The notes under the pieces were generated by a model, which was given only the letters and a program-made list of their open reading frames with translations, had not been told where the DNA came from and searched no databases. Shown piece by piece: positions 8,514 through 18,303 of a DNA stretch of 64,000 bases. Within the stretch, counting starts at the first letter, position 1. The number at the start of each line of letters is the position of its first letter. Position numbers and translations under genes: made by a program. The stretch is from Natrinema saccharevitans (GTDB lineage Archaea; Halobacteriota; Halobacteria; Halobacteriales; Natrialbaceae), in NCBI RefSeq assembly GCF_001953745.1, contig NZ_LWLN01000001.1, positions 620,001 through 684,000 on the forward strand, given 5' to 3'.

Positions 8514-9314
8514 ATGAACTTCTTCGACCGCCTGCACGACCGTATCGAAACGGTCGACAGCGTCGTCTCGGTCGGGCTCGATCCCGACCCGTCGCGGCTG
8601 CCCGACCACCTGCAGGACCGCGACCTCCCCCGGTGGGCGTTCAACCGCCGCATCATCGACGCGACGCACGAACACGCCGCCGCGTTCAAGCCCAACGCCG
8701 CCTTCTACGAGGATCCCGACGGCTGGCGGGCTCTCGAGGAGACGATCGCCTACGCCCACGGCAAGGACGTGCCGGTCCTGCTGGACGCCAAGCGGGCCGA
8801 CATCGGCAACACGACCCGCCAGTACGCCCAACTGCTCGAGAAGGCGGATGCGATCACCGTCAACCCCTACATGGGCCGGGACTCGCTGCAGCCGTTCCTC
8901 TCGAACGAGGAGGCCGGTGTCTTCGTCCTCTGTCGGACCTCGAACCCTGGCGGCTCGGACCTGCAGGACCTCGAACTCGAGACGGGCGAACCCGTCTACG
9001 AGCGGGTCGCCGCACTGGCCGACCTCTGGAACGAGAACGACAACGTCGGGCTCGTCGTCGGCGCGACCAAACCAGAAGAACTCGAGGACCTGCGCGAGCA
9101 GGTGCCCGACCTCCCCTTCCTCGTCCCCGGCATCGGCGCGCAGGGCGGCGACGCCGAGGCGGCCGTCGAGTACGGGCTGGCCGGCGGGGTCGGGCTGGTC
9201 AACTCCTCGCGGGGGATCATCTTCGCCGGCGAGGACGATGGCGAGGACTTCGCGAAGGCCAGCGGGCAGGCCGCCAAGCGGCTCAAGAAACGGCTCAATC
9301 AGTACCGGGAGTAG
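8514..9314 (+). CDS. pyrF: Orotidine 5'-phosphate decarboxylase
   Basis: 266 residues starting MNFFDRLHDRIETVDSVVS. It carries the type-2 OMP decarboxylase features: VGLDPDPSRLP near the N-terminus, KPNAAFYE, the catalytic LDAKRADIGNT (Lys-Asp network) and the phosphate-binding end VPGIGAQGGD with NSSRGI. It catalyses the last step of de novo UMP synthesis, OMP to UMP plus CO2, in the cytoplasm. It is a single-gene unit here. An upstream in-frame ATG at 8406 adds an Arg-rich extension without family support. Confidence 0.95.
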   Translation: MNFFDRLHDRIETVDSVVSVGLDPDPSRLPDHLQDRDLPRWAFNRRIIDATHEHAAAFKPNAAFYEDPDGWRALEETIAYAHGKDVPVLLDAKRADIGNTTRQYAQLLEKADAITVNPYMGRDSLQPFLSNEEAGVFVLCRTSNPGGSDLQDLELETGEPVYERVAALADLWNENDNVGLVVGATKPEELEDLREQVPDLPFLVPGIGAQGGDAEAAVEYGLAGGVGLVNSSRGIIFAGEDDGEDFAKASGQAAKRLKKRLNQYRE

Positions 9315-9315
9315 T

Positions 9316-9573
9316 CTACGCGTCTCGGCGATAGGACTCGACCACCCGCCCCGCGATCCGCCCGTCGACCACCCGATCGACGATCTCGACCGTCACCGGC
9401 TCCGGTGGCGGTCGCTCCTCGAGCCGGTCCAGTCCCTCGACGACGGCGATGTCCATCGGACTCGCGTCGTTCGGGTGGTCGGCGACGAGGACGCCGTCGC
9501 GCTCCTCGAGGCGCAGGCGGTACCGCTCGCCGACGCCGAGCGCTTCGCCCAGCAGGTCGCGGATCGAGGTCAC
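9316..9573 (-). CDS. Small conserved-looking haloarchaeal protein
   Basis: 85 residues from a GTG at 9571-9573 (VTSIRDLLGEALGVGERYR). This start was chosen because the upstream gene's stop codon ends two bases earlier, giving a tight two-gene unit. The protein is soluble and acidic, with a DGVLVADHPNDASPMDIAVVEG core. I do not recognise the family. It follows a zinc-finger gene and may share its transcript; its end touches the convergent pyrF. Confidence 0.6.
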   Translation of the reverse strand: MTSIRDLLGEALGVGERYRLRLEERDGVLVADHPNDASPMDIAVVEGLDRLEERPPPEPVTVEIVDRVVDGRIAGRVVESYRRDA

Positions 9574-9575
9574 GC

Positions 9576-9755
9576 TCAGAACCGGTTGATCTCCACGTCG
9601 TCGTCGCCCGGCCCCGGCCGGGCCTGCGACGCGCAGTCGGCACACAGCTCCAGGCTGTTATCGTAGTGAACCTCACAGGCCAGCGTCCCGCAGTTGGGAC
9701 ACCGCTCCTGTGCCGGCCGGGACTCACAGATCTGACAGAGGCCGCTGACGCTCAT
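9576..9755 (-). CDS. HIT-like zinc-finger mini-protein
   Basis: 59 residues from the ATG at 9753-9755 (MSVSGLCQICESRPAQERC). It has seven cysteines in the order CQIC, CPNC, C, and CADC plus a His-Tyr pair (CEVHYD), fitting a HIT-type treble-clef zinc-binding fold. Such mini-proteins are common in haloarchaea and are thought to mediate protein interactions. The longer frame open upstream to 9971 runs into the divergent GTPase gene and was not used. Confidence 0.78.
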   Translation of the reverse strand: MSVSGLCQICESRPAQERCPNCGTLACEVHYDNSLELCADCASQARPGPGDDDVEINRF

Positions 9756-9841
9756 AGCGGGGGTACGCGCTCGAGGGGCTTGAAACCGGGCCCGGCACGT
9801 TCGGCCGGCCGCCGATCGTCCGGATCGGGAGGTGTACCGTG

Positions 9842-9849
9842 CTATATAG
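9842..9849 (+). promoter_or_regulatory. TATA box of the GTPase gene
   Basis: CTATATAG lies about 50 bases before the ATG at 9898, predicting a start near 9870 and a short leader. Confidence 0.6.
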
Positions 9850-9897
9850 TCCCAAACCACGAGAAGTCTTTTGCCGTGTGCCTCCCTATCAGGGGAC

Positions 9898-11499
9898 ATG
9901 AGCCGTGACCGGGCCCTCCTCGAGCGGGCCCTGGACCGTGGCGAACAGGACGGTGGCAACGTCGAGTTCAAAGAGCGATTGTCACGGGATGTCCACCTCG
10001 AGGGTGGGCGGCGGGAGAGCCTCGCCGCGCAACTGCGACATCGACTCCTCTCGGGCGACGGCGAGGCGACCTACGTCGTCGGCGTCACCGACGACGGCGG
10101 CCTCGCCGGTATCGATCCCGACATCTTCTCCGAGACGATGGACGTTCTCTCCTTGCTCGCGGAGGAGGCCGACGCCCACATCGAGGACGTCCAGACGTGG
10201 GGCATCAACGAGGGGTTAGTCGGGGTCGCACAAGTCCGGGAGGGCGGCGTCCTCGAGACCGACGACGAACACGTCGTCGTCGGGACCGCCGGCCACGTCG
10301 ACCACGGAAAGAGTACGCTCGTCGGCTCGCTGGTGACGGGCAAAGCCGACGACGGGGACGGCGCGACGCGGGCCTTCCTCGACGTCCAGCCCCACGAGGT
10401 CGAACGGGGCCTCTCCGCCGACCTCTCGTATGCCGTCTACGGTTTCGACGACGAGGGGCCGGTCCGGGTCCGAAATCCGAATCGCAAGGCCGACCGCGCC
10501 GAGGTCGTCCAGGAGGCCGACCGACTGGTCTCGTTCGTCGATACCGTCGGCCACGAGCCGTGGCTCCGGACGACCATCCGCGGGCTCGTCGGCCAGAAAC
10601 TCGACTACGGCCTGCTGGTCGTCGCCGCCGACGACGGCCCCACCCGCACCACGCGGGAACACCTCGGCGTTCTGCTGGCCACCGACCTCCCGACGATCGT
10701 CGCGATCACCAAGACCGACACCGTCGACGAGGAGCGCGTCGAGGAGGTCGAACGCGAGGTCGAGCGACTCCTCCGCGATGTCGACAAGTCGCCGCTGCGG
10801 GTCAGCCGTCACGGCGTCGACGCCGCCGTCGACGAGATCAGCGAGCGCGTCGTTCCGATCGTCGAGACCAGCGCGATCACGATGGACGGGCTCGAGACGC
10901 TGGACGAACTGTTCGATCGGCTCCCCAAGACCGCACAGGACACCGGCGAGTTCCGGATGTACGTCGACCGCAGCTACTCGGTCACGGGAGTCGGCGCGGT
11001 CGCCTCCGGCACCGTCATGGCCGGCGAGGTCGAGGCCGGCGACGAACTCCTGATCGGGCCGATGGCCGACGGCCGCTTCCAGGAGGTCGAGGTCCGGTCG
11101 ATCGAGATGCACTACCACCGGGTCGACAGGGCCCAGGCCGGCCGAATCGTCGGTATCGCGCTGAAGGGGATCAAAGAGAGCGCTCTCGAGCGCGGGATGG
11201 TCCTGCTGCCCCGCGACGCCGACCCCGACCCCGTCCGGGAGTTCGAGGCCGAGGTCATGGTGCTGAACCACCCCACCCGCATCGGCGAGGGGTACGAGCC
11301 GGTCGTCCACCTCGAGACGATCGGCGAGGCCGCGGCTTTCTATCCGGAGAACGGCCGGCTGCTGCCGGGCGACTCCGGCACGACGACCGTCCGGTTCAAG
11401 TTCCGCCCGTACCTCGTCGAGGAGGGCCAGAAGTTCGTCTTCCGCGAGGGCCGCAGCAAGGGCGTCGGGACGGTGACCGACGTCACTCCGATGGGGTGA
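9898..11499 (+). CDS. GTPBP1-like translational GTPase
   Basis: 533 residues from the ATG at 9898. An N-terminal domain (about 1-120) precedes an EF-Tu-type G domain: P-loop GHVDHGKST (132-140), switch II DTVGHE and specificity motif TKTD. Two beta-barrel domains follow (VTGVGAVASGTVMAGEVEAG and a C-terminal FREGRSKGVGTVTDV). The absence of the EF-Tu effector context and the long N-terminal domain match archaeal relatives of GTPBP1/GTPBP2, which are implicated in ribosome rescue and mRNA surveillance in eukaryotes. An exact archaeal role is unproven. Confidence 0.88.
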   Translation: MSRDRALLERALDRGEQDGGNVEFKERLSRDVHLEGGRRESLAAQLRHRLLSGDGEATYVVGVTDDGGLAGIDPDIFSETMDVLSLLAEEADAHIEDVQTWGINEGLVGVAQVREGGVLETDDEHVVVGTAGHVDHGKSTLVGSLVTGKADDGDGATRAFLDVQPHEVERGLSADLSYAVYGFDDEGPVRVRNPNRKADRAEVVQEADRLVSFVDTVGHEPWLRTTIRGLVGQKLDYGLLVVAADDGPTRTTREHLGVLLATDLPTIVAITKTDTVDEERVEEVEREVERLLRDVDKSPLRVSRHGVDAAVDEISERVVPIVETSAITMDGLETLDELFDRLPKTAQDTGEFRMYVDRSYSVTGVGAVASGTVMAGEVEAGDELLIGPMADGRFQEVEVRSIEMHYHRVDRAQAGRIVGIALKGIKESALERGMVLLPRDADPDPVREFEAEVMVLNHPTRIGEGYEPVVHLETIGEAAAFYPENGRLLPGDSGTTTVRFKFRPYLVEEGQKFVFREGRSKGVGTVTDVTPMG

Positions 11500-11674
11500 C
11501 CGGGCGTTCGGGTTCCGTTCGTCGCCTCGAGCGACCGAATGACCGAGGCTCACCGATCGCGTTCTTATCGGGCAGGTGTTGGACCGTTTCGTCCGCAAAA
11601 CGTATTAATTAGACGCGGCTAAACCACGACGTGACTGGTGTCGTCGTCGAGCGTCTGCAGTGGTTGCGACTCAC

Positions 11675-12370
11675 ATGACCGGCTGGCTCGAGGTCCTCGT
11701 CGCCGCGTTCGTCCTGCAGCTGTCGGTGCTGCCCGGCGAGAAGGTCCAGTTCATCATCGCCGGATTGGCGACCAGATACGACCCGAAGATCGTGGTCGCC
11801 GCGGCGGCGACGGCCTTCGCCGGCTGGACGGCCGTAGAGATCGCCTTCGGCGCGGCGATCCAGGGCGTGGTACCCGCCGTCTACCTCGAGGTGATCACGG
11901 CGGGCCTGTTCCTCGCCTTCGCGGTGTTGCTCGTCCGGTCGGCACCCGGAACGAGTCGGCGACGGGTGGCGACAAACGGCGGGACGGCGACGGCCGAGGC
12001 AGTCGACATCTCGCTGCTCGGCTACGACGTGCCACCGTACCTCCGGGGGTTCCTCCCGATTTTCGTCCTGATGGCCGTCGGGGAATTCGGGGACAAGACC
12101 CAACTCGTCACGATCGGGCTGGCGATCGAGTACGGGGCTCGACCCGCGATCTGGGTCGGCGAGATGCTCGCGATCGTCCCCGTGAGCGCGGCCAACGCGT
12201 ACTTCTTTCACCGGTTCTCCCACCGCTTCGACGCCAGGCTGGCCCACTTCGCCGGTGCGGGACTGTTCCTGTTCTTCGGGCTCGATACCGTGTTGCAGCT
12301 CCTGACGGGGATTTCGGTCTGGGAAACGATCGTCGAGACGGTCTCGACTGTCGTCCTTGGACTCGGCTGA
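11675..12370 (+). CDS. GDT1/UPF0016 (TMEM165) family cation transporter
   Basis: 231 residues from ATG 11675 (a GTG at 11660 adds five). Six or seven hydrophobic segments are arranged as two repeats. The second repeat carries the family's EFGDKTQL signature, where the acidic residues bind the cation. The first repeat has the divergent LPGEKVQF instead of the usual E-x-G-D-K/R-[TS]. The family exports Mn2+ or exchanges Ca2+/Mn2+ for H+. The degenerate first motif may alter ion choice. A TATA-like cgtattaatt lies at 11601-11610. Confidence 0.85.
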   Translation: MTGWLEVLVAAFVLQLSVLPGEKVQFIIAGLATRYDPKIVVAAAATAFAGWTAVEIAFGAAIQGVVPAVYLEVITAGLFLAFAVLLVRSAPGTSRRRVATNGGTATAEAVDISLLGYDVPPYLRGFLPIFVLMAVGEFGDKTQLVTIGLAIEYGARPAIWVGEMLAIVPVSAANAYFFHRFSHRFDARLAHFAGAGLFLFFGLDTVLQLLTGISVWETIVETVSTVVLGLG

Positions 12371-12478
12371 CCGGTCAGGACGGGGGAGGAGGTCGCCGGA
12401 ATCTTCGGACCGAGACGGCCGTCCCGGCCGGTCGAAACCAAAGTTGTATGTTCGTCTCGGTTCCTGCGCTAGAACAAG

Positions 12479-13267
12479 ATGGTACAGACGAGCGTTATCG
12501 GTTGTGGCAACATGGGGAGCGCCCTGATCAAGGGCCTCCATCGATCGGGGAATCACACGGTGATCGCGTGTGACCTCGATCCCGACGCACTCGAGTCGGT
12601 CGCCGACTACGTCGATCGCACGACTTCGGAGGTCTCCGAAGCGGTGACCGACGCCGATGTCGTCGTCGTTGCCGTGAAGCCGGACATCGTGGGCGCGGTG
12701 CTTTCGGATCTCGATCTTTCGCCGAAGCAGACGCTGCTCTCTATCGCCGCCGGCGTCCCGACCGACTACGTCGAGGCTCGGACCGACGCGAACGTCGTCC
12801 GGGTCATGCCGAACCTCGCCGCCGAGACGGGCGATATGGCCGCGGCCGTCACCGGCGACGACATCCCGGAAGAAGTGCGACAGCTGCTCGACGCCGTCGG
12901 CGAGTTCGCCGAGATCGACGAGGCACAGATGGACATCGCGACCGCCGTCAACGGGAGCGGCCCCGCCTTCGTCTTCTATCTCATTCAGGCGATGGCCGAG
13001 GCCGGCGTCGAGGGCGGTCTCGAGGAATCGGACGCGGAGACGCTGGCCGCCCAGACGTTCAAGGGCGCGGCCGAGACCGTCCTCCGGTCGGACCGCAGCA
13101 CCGAGGAACTGATCGACGCCGTCTGCTCGCCCAACGGGACGACAATCGAAGGAATGGAGGTCCTGTGGGACAGCAACGCCGACGCGGACGTCGCCGCGGC
13201 GGTCCGGGCGGCCGAGGAACGATCCGCGGAACTGGCCGCCGAGTTCGGCGATGAGAACGATGCGTGA
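12479..13267 (+). CDS. proC: Pyrroline-5-carboxylate reductase
   Basis: 262 residues. An N-terminal Rossmann fold ([14 protein letters not shown]) binds NAD(P)H, a VKPD motif follows, and the C-terminal dimerisation domain contains [20 protein letters not shown] and the P5CR signature [12 protein letters not shown]. It reduces 1-pyrroline-5-carboxylate to proline, the last biosynthetic step. It is the first gene of a three-gene operon and its end overlaps proB. Confidence 0.95.
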   Translation: MVQTSVIGCGNMGSALIKGLHRSGNHTVIACDLDPDALESVADYVDRTTSEVSEAVTDADVVVVAVKPDIVGAVLSDLDLSPKQTLLSIAAGVPTDYVEARTDANVVRVMPNLAAETGDMAAAVTGDDIPEEVRQLLDAVGEFAEIDEAQMDIATAVNGSGPAFVFYLIQAMAEAGVEGGLEESDAETLAAQTFKGAAETVLRSDRSTEELIDAVCSPNGTTIEGMEVLWDSNADADVAAAVRAAEERSAELAAEFGDENDA

Positions 13268-14093
13268 GGAACTCGAGGAGCCGAGCGTCGACGAGGCGCG
13301 ACGGCTGGCGGCCGACGCGGAACGGGTGATCGTCAAGGCCGGGACCAACTCCCTGACCGACGAGAACTCGAACCTGGACGACGAGAAACTCGATAAGCTC
13401 GTCGACGACATCGAGGACCTCCTGAAGCGGGACAAGGACGTCATTCTCGTTTCCTCGGGGTCGATCGGGGCCGGGACGGGCCGGATCGAACAGTCGAGCG
13501 GGACCGTCGAGGAGTCCCAGGCCCTCTCGACCGTCGGCCAGAGCCTCCTCATGCACCGCTACACCGAGAGCTTCGACCGCTACGACCGGAAGGTCGCGCA
13601 ACTGCTCTTGACGCAACACGACCTCGAGAACCCCGAACGCTTTACCAACCTGCGGAACACGATCGAGACGCTGCTCGATTGGGGCGTCGTCCCGATCATC
13701 AACGAGAACGACGCCGTCGCGACCGAGGAGATCCGGATCGGCGACAACGACATGCTCTCGGCGGCGACGACGATGGGCGTCGACGCCGACCTGCTGGTCA
13801 CCCTGACCGACGTCGGCGGCGTCTACACCGGCAACCCGAAGGAAGACGACGACGCCGAGCGCATCGAGGCCGTCGGCACCAACTACGACGAAGTCCAGAA
13901 GATCATCGGCGAGACCACGTCCGACGGCTTCGGCGGCATCCAGACGAAAGTCGAGGGTGCACGGGACGTCAGCGAACACGGCGTGCCGGCGATCATCGCG
14001 AAGTCGACCGCGCCCGACGTCCTCGAGAAGATCGCTACTGCCAAGCCAGTGGGAACCGTATTCGTCCCCATCAACGGTGAGAGCGATGACTGA
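13251..14093 (+). CDS. proB: Glutamate 5-kinase (short form)
   Basis: 280 residues; an alternative ATG at 13260 would shorten it by three. It has the amino-acid-kinase fold: [13 protein letters not shown] near the start, [22 protein letters not shown] and the nucleotide region [13 protein letters not shown] plus GIQTKVEGA. The C-terminal PUA domain of the bacterial enzyme (about 370 residues) is absent, as in short ProB forms. It phosphorylates glutamate to gamma-glutamyl phosphate and is usually feedback-inhibited by proline. It overlaps both proC and proA by several bases, implying translational coupling. Confidence 0.94.
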   Translation: MRTMREELEEPSVDEARRLAADAERVIVKAGTNSLTDENSNLDDEKLDKLVDDIEDLLKRDKDVILVSSGSIGAGTGRIEQSSGTVEESQALSTVGQSLLMHRYTESFDRYDRKVAQLLLTQHDLENPERFTNLRNTIETLLDWGVVPIINENDAVATEEIRIGDNDMLSAATTMGVDADLLVTLTDVGGVYTGNPKEDDDAERIEAVGTNYDEVQKIIGETTSDGFGGIQTKVEGARDVSEHGVPAIIAKSTAPDVLEKIATAKPVGTVFVPINGESDD

Positions 14094-15423
14094 AACCGAC
14101 ATCGAAGCCGACGTCGAGGCGGCACAGGGCGCGGCCCTCGAGCTGGCGAAACTGTCCGACGAGGACCGGAAGACGGCCTTACACGAAATCGCCGACGCCA
14201 TCGAGGCCCGAACCGACGAGATCCTCGCCGAAAACGAGACGGACGTCGAGGAAGGCGAGCGGCTGCTCGCGGAGGGCGAGTACACGCAGGCGCTAGTCGA
14301 CCGCCTGAAACTCTCCGAGTCGAAGATCGAGGACATCGCCGAGATGGTCCGCAGCGTCGCCGAACAGGACGACCCCCTCGGGAAGACGCTTTCCGCGCGG
14401 GAACTCGACGACGACCTCGAGTTGTACAAGGTCGCGGTCCCGATCGGTGTCGTCGGCACGGTCTTCGAGTCCCGGCCCGACGCGCTCGTCCAGATCGCGT
14501 CGCTGGCGCTGAAATCCGGCAACGCCGTGATCCTCAAGGGCGGTAGCGAGGCGCTGCACTCCAACCGGATCCTCTTCGAGATCATCGAAGACGCCGCCGC
14601 CGAGGCCGGCGTCCCCGACGGCTGGGCCCAGCACATCGAGGCCCGCGAGGACGTCGACGCCCTACTCGAGATGGACGACGCGATCGACCTCCTCATGCCC
14701 CGTGGTAGCTCCGGATTCGTCAGTTACATTCAGGACAACACGAGTATCCCCGTGCTGGGTCACACGGAGGGGATCTGTCACGTCTACGTCGACGACGCGG
14801 CCGACCTCTCGATGGCCGAAGACATCGCCTACGACGCCAAGGTCCAGTACCCCGCCGTCTGTAACGCCGTCGAGACCCTGCTGGTCCACGAAGACGTCGC
14901 CGCGGAGTTCCTGCCGGCGATCGCCGACCGCTACGAGACCGCCGACGTCGAGATGCGTGGCGACGAGGCAACTCGCGAGATCGTCGACGTGACGGCCGCG
15001 ACCGAAGACGACTGGGACACCGAGTACGGCGATCTGATCGTCTCGATCCGGGTCGTCGACTCGCTCGAGGCCGCGATCGACCACGTCACGACCCACGGAT
15101 CGAAACACACCGAGTCCATCGTCACCGAGGACGACGAGCGCGCGAGTACCTTCATGCGCAGCATCGACTCCGCGAGCGTCTTCCACAACGCCTCGACGCG
15201 CTTCGCCGACGGCTATCGCTTCGGTCTCGGTGCCGAGGTCGGCATCAGCACCGGCAAGATCCACGCCCGCGGCCCCGTCGGGCTCGAGGGCCTGACCACC
15301 TACAAGTACCACCTCGAGGGCGACGGCCAGCTCGTCGCCACCTACGCCGGCGAGGACGCGAAGCCGTTCACCCACGAGGAACTCGACGCCGACTGGTCGC
15401 CCGGCCGGCTCTCGGACGAGTAA
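14086..15423 (+). CDS. proA: Gamma-glutamyl phosphate reductase
   Basis: 445 residues from ATG 14086, overlapping proB by eight bases. It is an aldehyde-dehydrogenase-fold enzyme with an NADPH-binding [13 protein letters not shown] segment, the catalytic cysteine in [12 protein letters not shown] and the C-terminal [20 protein letters not shown] signature. It reduces the unstable ProB product to glutamate semialdehyde, which cyclises to the ProC substrate. The three genes therefore encode the whole glutamate-to-proline route. A T-rich stretch after a CTCGAG inverted repeat (about 15427-15455) may end the transcript. Confidence 0.95.
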   Translation: MTETDIEADVEAAQGAALELAKLSDEDRKTALHEIADAIEARTDEILAENETDVEEGERLLAEGEYTQALVDRLKLSESKIEDIAEMVRSVAEQDDPLGKTLSARELDDDLELYKVAVPIGVVGTVFESRPDALVQIASLALKSGNAVILKGGSEALHSNRILFEIIEDAAAEAGVPDGWAQHIEAREDVDALLEMDDAIDLLMPRGSSGFVSYIQDNTSIPVLGHTEGICHVYVDDAADLSMAEDIAYDAKVQYPAVCNAVETLLVHEDVAAEFLPAIADRYETADVEMRGDEATREIVDVTAATEDDWDTEYGDLIVSIRVVDSLEAAIDHVTTHGSKHTESIVTEDDERASTFMRSIDSASVFHNASTRFADGYRFGLGAEVGISTGKIHARGPVGLEGLTTYKYHLEGDGQLVATYAGEDAKPFTHEELDADWSPGRLSDE

Positions 15424-15458
15424 CGCCTCGAGAACGGTTTCCTCGAGATCGCTTTTCT

Positions 15459-15983
15459 CTACTCGCGTGCGAGCGCGGCCCGGTAGCCGTCACCCGCTCG
15501 CTCGGCGAGCCCCAGCAGTACCGCCCACCCGAGGAGCCGCTCGGTCCGCCCCGGATCGACTCGAGGTCGGCCGGACCGTCGCCGATCGTCGCTCGAGCGA
15601 TCGTCGCGGAGCCCGTCGGCGACCTCGGCGACGGTCAGTGGCTCGTCCGCCTTCTCGAGCGCGGCGCACACCGCGTCGGCACCGTCCACGCGCGCCCGGA
15701 ACGCCCGGCCGAGTCGCCCGCGATCGAGCGCCGCCGGATCGGCCGCGTCGCCGCTCGAGCCCGTCTCGCGGCGGCGAAAGCTCCCCGACTCCTCGGCCGC
15801 GAGCTCGAGCGCGCGCAGGAAGGTGAGCCACGTCGCGGCTTCGTCGCGGTCCTCGAGGGCGGTCTCCTCGACGAGGTGGGCACAGCAGTCGTCGACCTCG
15901 CCGACTGTCGCGGGGAGGGCGCGGTGGACCGTTTCGACGGTTTCGAGGTCGGCGGGCTGCTCGGGGACCGGCTTGAACCGCAC
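15459..15983 (-). CDS. Uncharacterised acidic protein downstream of mch
   Basis: 174 residues from a GTG at 15981-15983, two bases after the mch stop, so co-transcription with mch is likely. The protein is alpha-helical and acidic. Its C-terminal part (ALEKADEPLTVAEVADGLR ... LLGWAVLLGLAERAGDGYR) resembles a winged-helix-type fold. I do not recognise the family. Tight coupling to mch suggests conserved association, not a proven shared role. Confidence 0.65.
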   Translation of the reverse strand: MRFKPVPEQPADLETVETVHRALPATVGEVDDCCAHLVEETALEDRDEAATWLTFLRALELAAEESGSFRRRETGSSGDAADPAALDRGRLGRAFRARVDGADAVCAALEKADEPLTVAEVADGLRDDRSSDDRRRSGRPRVDPGRTERLLGWAVLLGLAERAGDGYRAALARE

Positions 15984-15985
15984 GG

Positions 15986-16918
15986 CTACAGGTCGAAAGA
16001 GTCGACGAGCAGTTCCTCGTCGGTCTCGCCGTGGACGTAGGTGGAACCGCCGATCACGTCGATCGTCACCGTCGCGGGCGCGAAGAGATCGGAGGGAACC
16101 TCCTCGAAGTCCCAGTCGAGGTCGTCGAAGACCTCGCCGAAGGGACGGCCGTGGTCCGCGGCGGCCGTCGAGGGCACCGAGTCGAAGACGTCGGCGTCCT
16201 CGCGGACGGTGAGGTGGGCGCAGCCGCCGTAGGCGATGGCGTCGTTCGTGCGCGCGATGGCCGTGCGCTCGTCGCCCGCGACGGGCGCGACGGGCGCGCG
16301 CCCGGTCGCGGAGACGATGTCGAGCGGGTCGTATCCCAGTTCCGAGAGCCGGAACGTCGCCAGTTCGGCCGCCCGGGCGGCGTTGGTGATCGAACCGACG
16401 AGGCTCGCGGTCTGGTAGGCAAGCAGGAAGACGCTGCTCGTCTCGACCTCCGCGAGGTCGGCGACCTGCTCGGCCGCGGCCGCGGTCGGCTCCCGTTCGG
16501 TCTCGAGGGCAAGCGCCGTCAGATCGAAGGCGTCGGTGTAGCCGATTCGGCGAAACTCCTCCTCGCGGGCCACCAGCGCCCGGGCGGGCCCGCTGCCGAG
16601 CCCCTCGAAGTCCTCGGTCGTCAGCTCCCAGCCCGCCTTCTGGGAACAGAGCAGCGCGAGCGCCGGCTGGTCGGTCGAGAGTTCGACGTAGGGGATCGAC
16701 GCGTCGCCGAGTTCGCCCAGTTCGTAGCTCGGCGTCGCCATTCCGGCGGTCTGGATCTCGGTCAGCAGGAGGCCGGCCTCGATGCCGCCGTCGAATTCCA
16801 GGCCGAAGTCCAGGACGGTCGACTCGTTCTCGAGGTCGTAGCCCCCGATGTTCAACTCCTCGGCGTAGTCGAGGGCCTCGTCGACCAACTCGATCGCCAT
16901 GCGGTTGAGACTTTCCAT
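15986..16918 (-). CDS. mch: Methenyltetrahydromethanopterin cyclohydrolase
   Basis: 310 residues (MESLNRMAIELVDEALDYAE). Mch features include the N-terminal ELNIGGYDLENEST, the LLTEIQTAGMA segment, FLLAYQTASLVGSITNAARA and the C-terminal NDAIAYGGCAHLTV and DVIGGSTYVHGE. Mch interconverts 5,10-methenyl- and 5-formyl-tetrahydromethanopterin. Haloarchaea do not make methane and are generally thought to use folate-type C1 carriers, so this enzyme is thought to have been kept or repurposed for C1 metabolism on a pterin carrier. Confidence 0.94.
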   Translation of the reverse strand: MESLNRMAIELVDEALDYAEELNIGGYDLENESTVLDFGLEFDGGIEAGLLLTEIQTAGMATPSYELGELGDASIPYVELSTDQPALALLCSQKAGWELTTEDFEGLGSGPARALVAREEEFRRIGYTDAFDLTALALETEREPTAAAAEQVADLAEVETSSVFLLAYQTASLVGSITNAARAAELATFRLSELGYDPLDIVSATGRAPVAPVAGDERTAIARTNDAIAYGGCAHLTVREDADVFDSVPSTAAADHGRPFGEVFDDLDWDFEEVPSDLFAPATVTIDVIGGSTYVHGETDEELLVDSFDL

Positions 16919-17046
16919 GGGGCGGGATTCAGCCTCCGGGGTAAAACCGTTTGTCCGTTCGTGTCTGACCGGTGGCTGACGGGTGTCGGCTCGATGCCGG
17001 GGGCTCCCGACTCGAGAACGCTACCGACGACCGACTCGTCGATCGC

Positions 17047-17361
17047 TCACCCGTCCCGGCTTCGGGCCGGCCGGCCGAGGTGGTCTTCGACGACTTCGAC
17101 CTTCTCGGCGGCGTCGACCTCGCGCGTGCGCTTGTCGTCGATCTTGAGAACGGTACTCACCCTGTCGGCGTCGATCGCGTCGTGGGCAGCCTGCGCGGCC
17201 GCGAAGAGTTCGTCGGTACTCTCGGCCTCGATCACCGTCCCCATCGGGTTCGTCTCGTAGCTCACGTCGAAGTCCTCGAGGGCGTCGACCGCCTTCGCGA
17301 CCTCGCCGGCCATGCTGTCCTCGATCACCGGTGCGACGCTCAGCAGTGCGACTACCGTCAT
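17047..17361 (-). CDS. MTH1187-family thiamine-binding protein
   Basis: 104 residues (MTVVALLSVAPVIEDSMAGE). It has the ferredoxin-like MTH1187/YkoF fold with SVAP near the N-terminus and the conserved NPMGTVIEAEST. Members bind thiamine or related ligands in the cytoplasm and may act in thiamine salvage. No thiamine-transport gene is adjacent. Confidence 0.85.
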   Translation of the reverse strand: MTVVALLSVAPVIEDSMAGEVAKAVDALEDFDVSYETNPMGTVIEAESTDELFAAAQAAHDAIDADRVSTVLKIDDKRTREVDAAEKVEVVEDHLGRPARSRDG

Positions 17362-17530
17362 GGGCGGCGGTGACGATCGGGAGCGGCCTAAAGCCGTGCC
17401 ATGCGGCCGGTTTCGCCGTCAGGACTGCCCGCTCGAGCGCCGGTTCCGTCGCGACCGCTCGTCGATCCGGCCGGGCGCGGTGCTGGGGAGCGAACGTCGC
17501 GGAGAAACGATCAGGGCGGGACGTGTGACC

Positions 17531-17884
17531 TCAGTTCGTCGTCGGGGTTCGGGGCGTCTCCGCGGGCGGGTAGATGATGACGTCGCCGTTCGCGTAGACG
17601 TACACCTCGTGTTCGAGGGCGGTGAAAGCGATGTGGCCGCCCGTGCGTTCGGTGCCGTCGGCTTTCGTGCCGAAGATCCGATCGAGCGCGTCCGGGTCGA
17701 CGCTGTCGTAGAGGGAGAACTCCCCCTGGGAGACGTCGGTGTCAGCGATCGACGCGAGCGCGTGGACGATCGTCGTCGTGATCGTCGCCGTACCGTCGGG
17801 ATCGTGGTGGAAGACGTACCGGTCGTTGGGCTGGTCGTACTGGAGATCGTCCGTACCCTCTGCGGGTGAGGTTTCGGTCTGCAT
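17531..17884 (-). CDS. HalOD1 output-domain protein
   Basis: 117 residues. A disordered acidic N-terminus is followed by a HalOD1 domain: TITTTIVHALASIADTD, FSLYDSVDPDALDRIFG, and the ending HIAFTALEHEVYVYANGDV. HalOD1 is a short haloarchaeal domain predicted to be an output module of signalling proteins; here it stands alone. A minus-strand TATA (CTTTTATACT, 17931-17940) lies about 50 bases before the start. A second HalOD1 gene lies at 51392. Confidence 0.85.
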   Translation of the reverse strand: MQTETSPAEGTDDLQYDQPNDRYVFHHDPDGTATITTTIVHALASIADTDVSQGEFSLYDSVDPDALDRIFGTKADGTERTGGHIAFTALEHEVYVYANGDVIIYPPAETPRTPTTN

Positions 17885-18303
17885 TGCTATATCTGAGCGT
17901 TCAATCGTGTATTAGAACGTAGTTATCCATAGTATAAAAGCCACTCGCAGGCGACAACAGTATTCATACGTGAAATACAGTCGCGGATTAGTAATCGAAT
18001 ACAAATACGACGAATGCCGTCTATCACGGTCGTTCACGACCGCTCGAGCGGGGTAAGCATCGGTTCCCGTCCGTTGCCCGGGGCCAACTCGAGCTCGTCC
18101 CGTGAACGTCCCGATTAGGCCCGCCGATTGCCCCGATGGACTGCTGCCGAGCGCCGATCGCGACCGGGTCGCTCGAGCGCGGCGATCGTCCGCGAATTCG
18201 CGATGTCTACCGGCCGTCCGCTCCGGATCCGTCGCCGTCACGACGCCCGTCCGCTTGCCACGTCCGTCCGCGTCCTTATCCACACGGACGCCCAATCGTT
18301 CCC
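17885..18303. other. Divergent intergenic region, HalOD1 / DUF4112
   Basis: No gene seen. The left third (17885-18015) is unusually AT-rich for this genome and carries the HalOD1 promoter. A TATA-like tccttatcc at 18272-18280 lies about 28 bases before the DUF4112 ATG, consistent with leaderless transcription. Confidence 0.5.
17931..17940 (-). promoter_or_regulatory. TATA box of the HalOD1 gene
   Basis: CTTTTATACT on the minus strand in an AT-rich pocket. It predicts a start near 17908 and a leader of about 20 bases. Confidence 0.55.
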
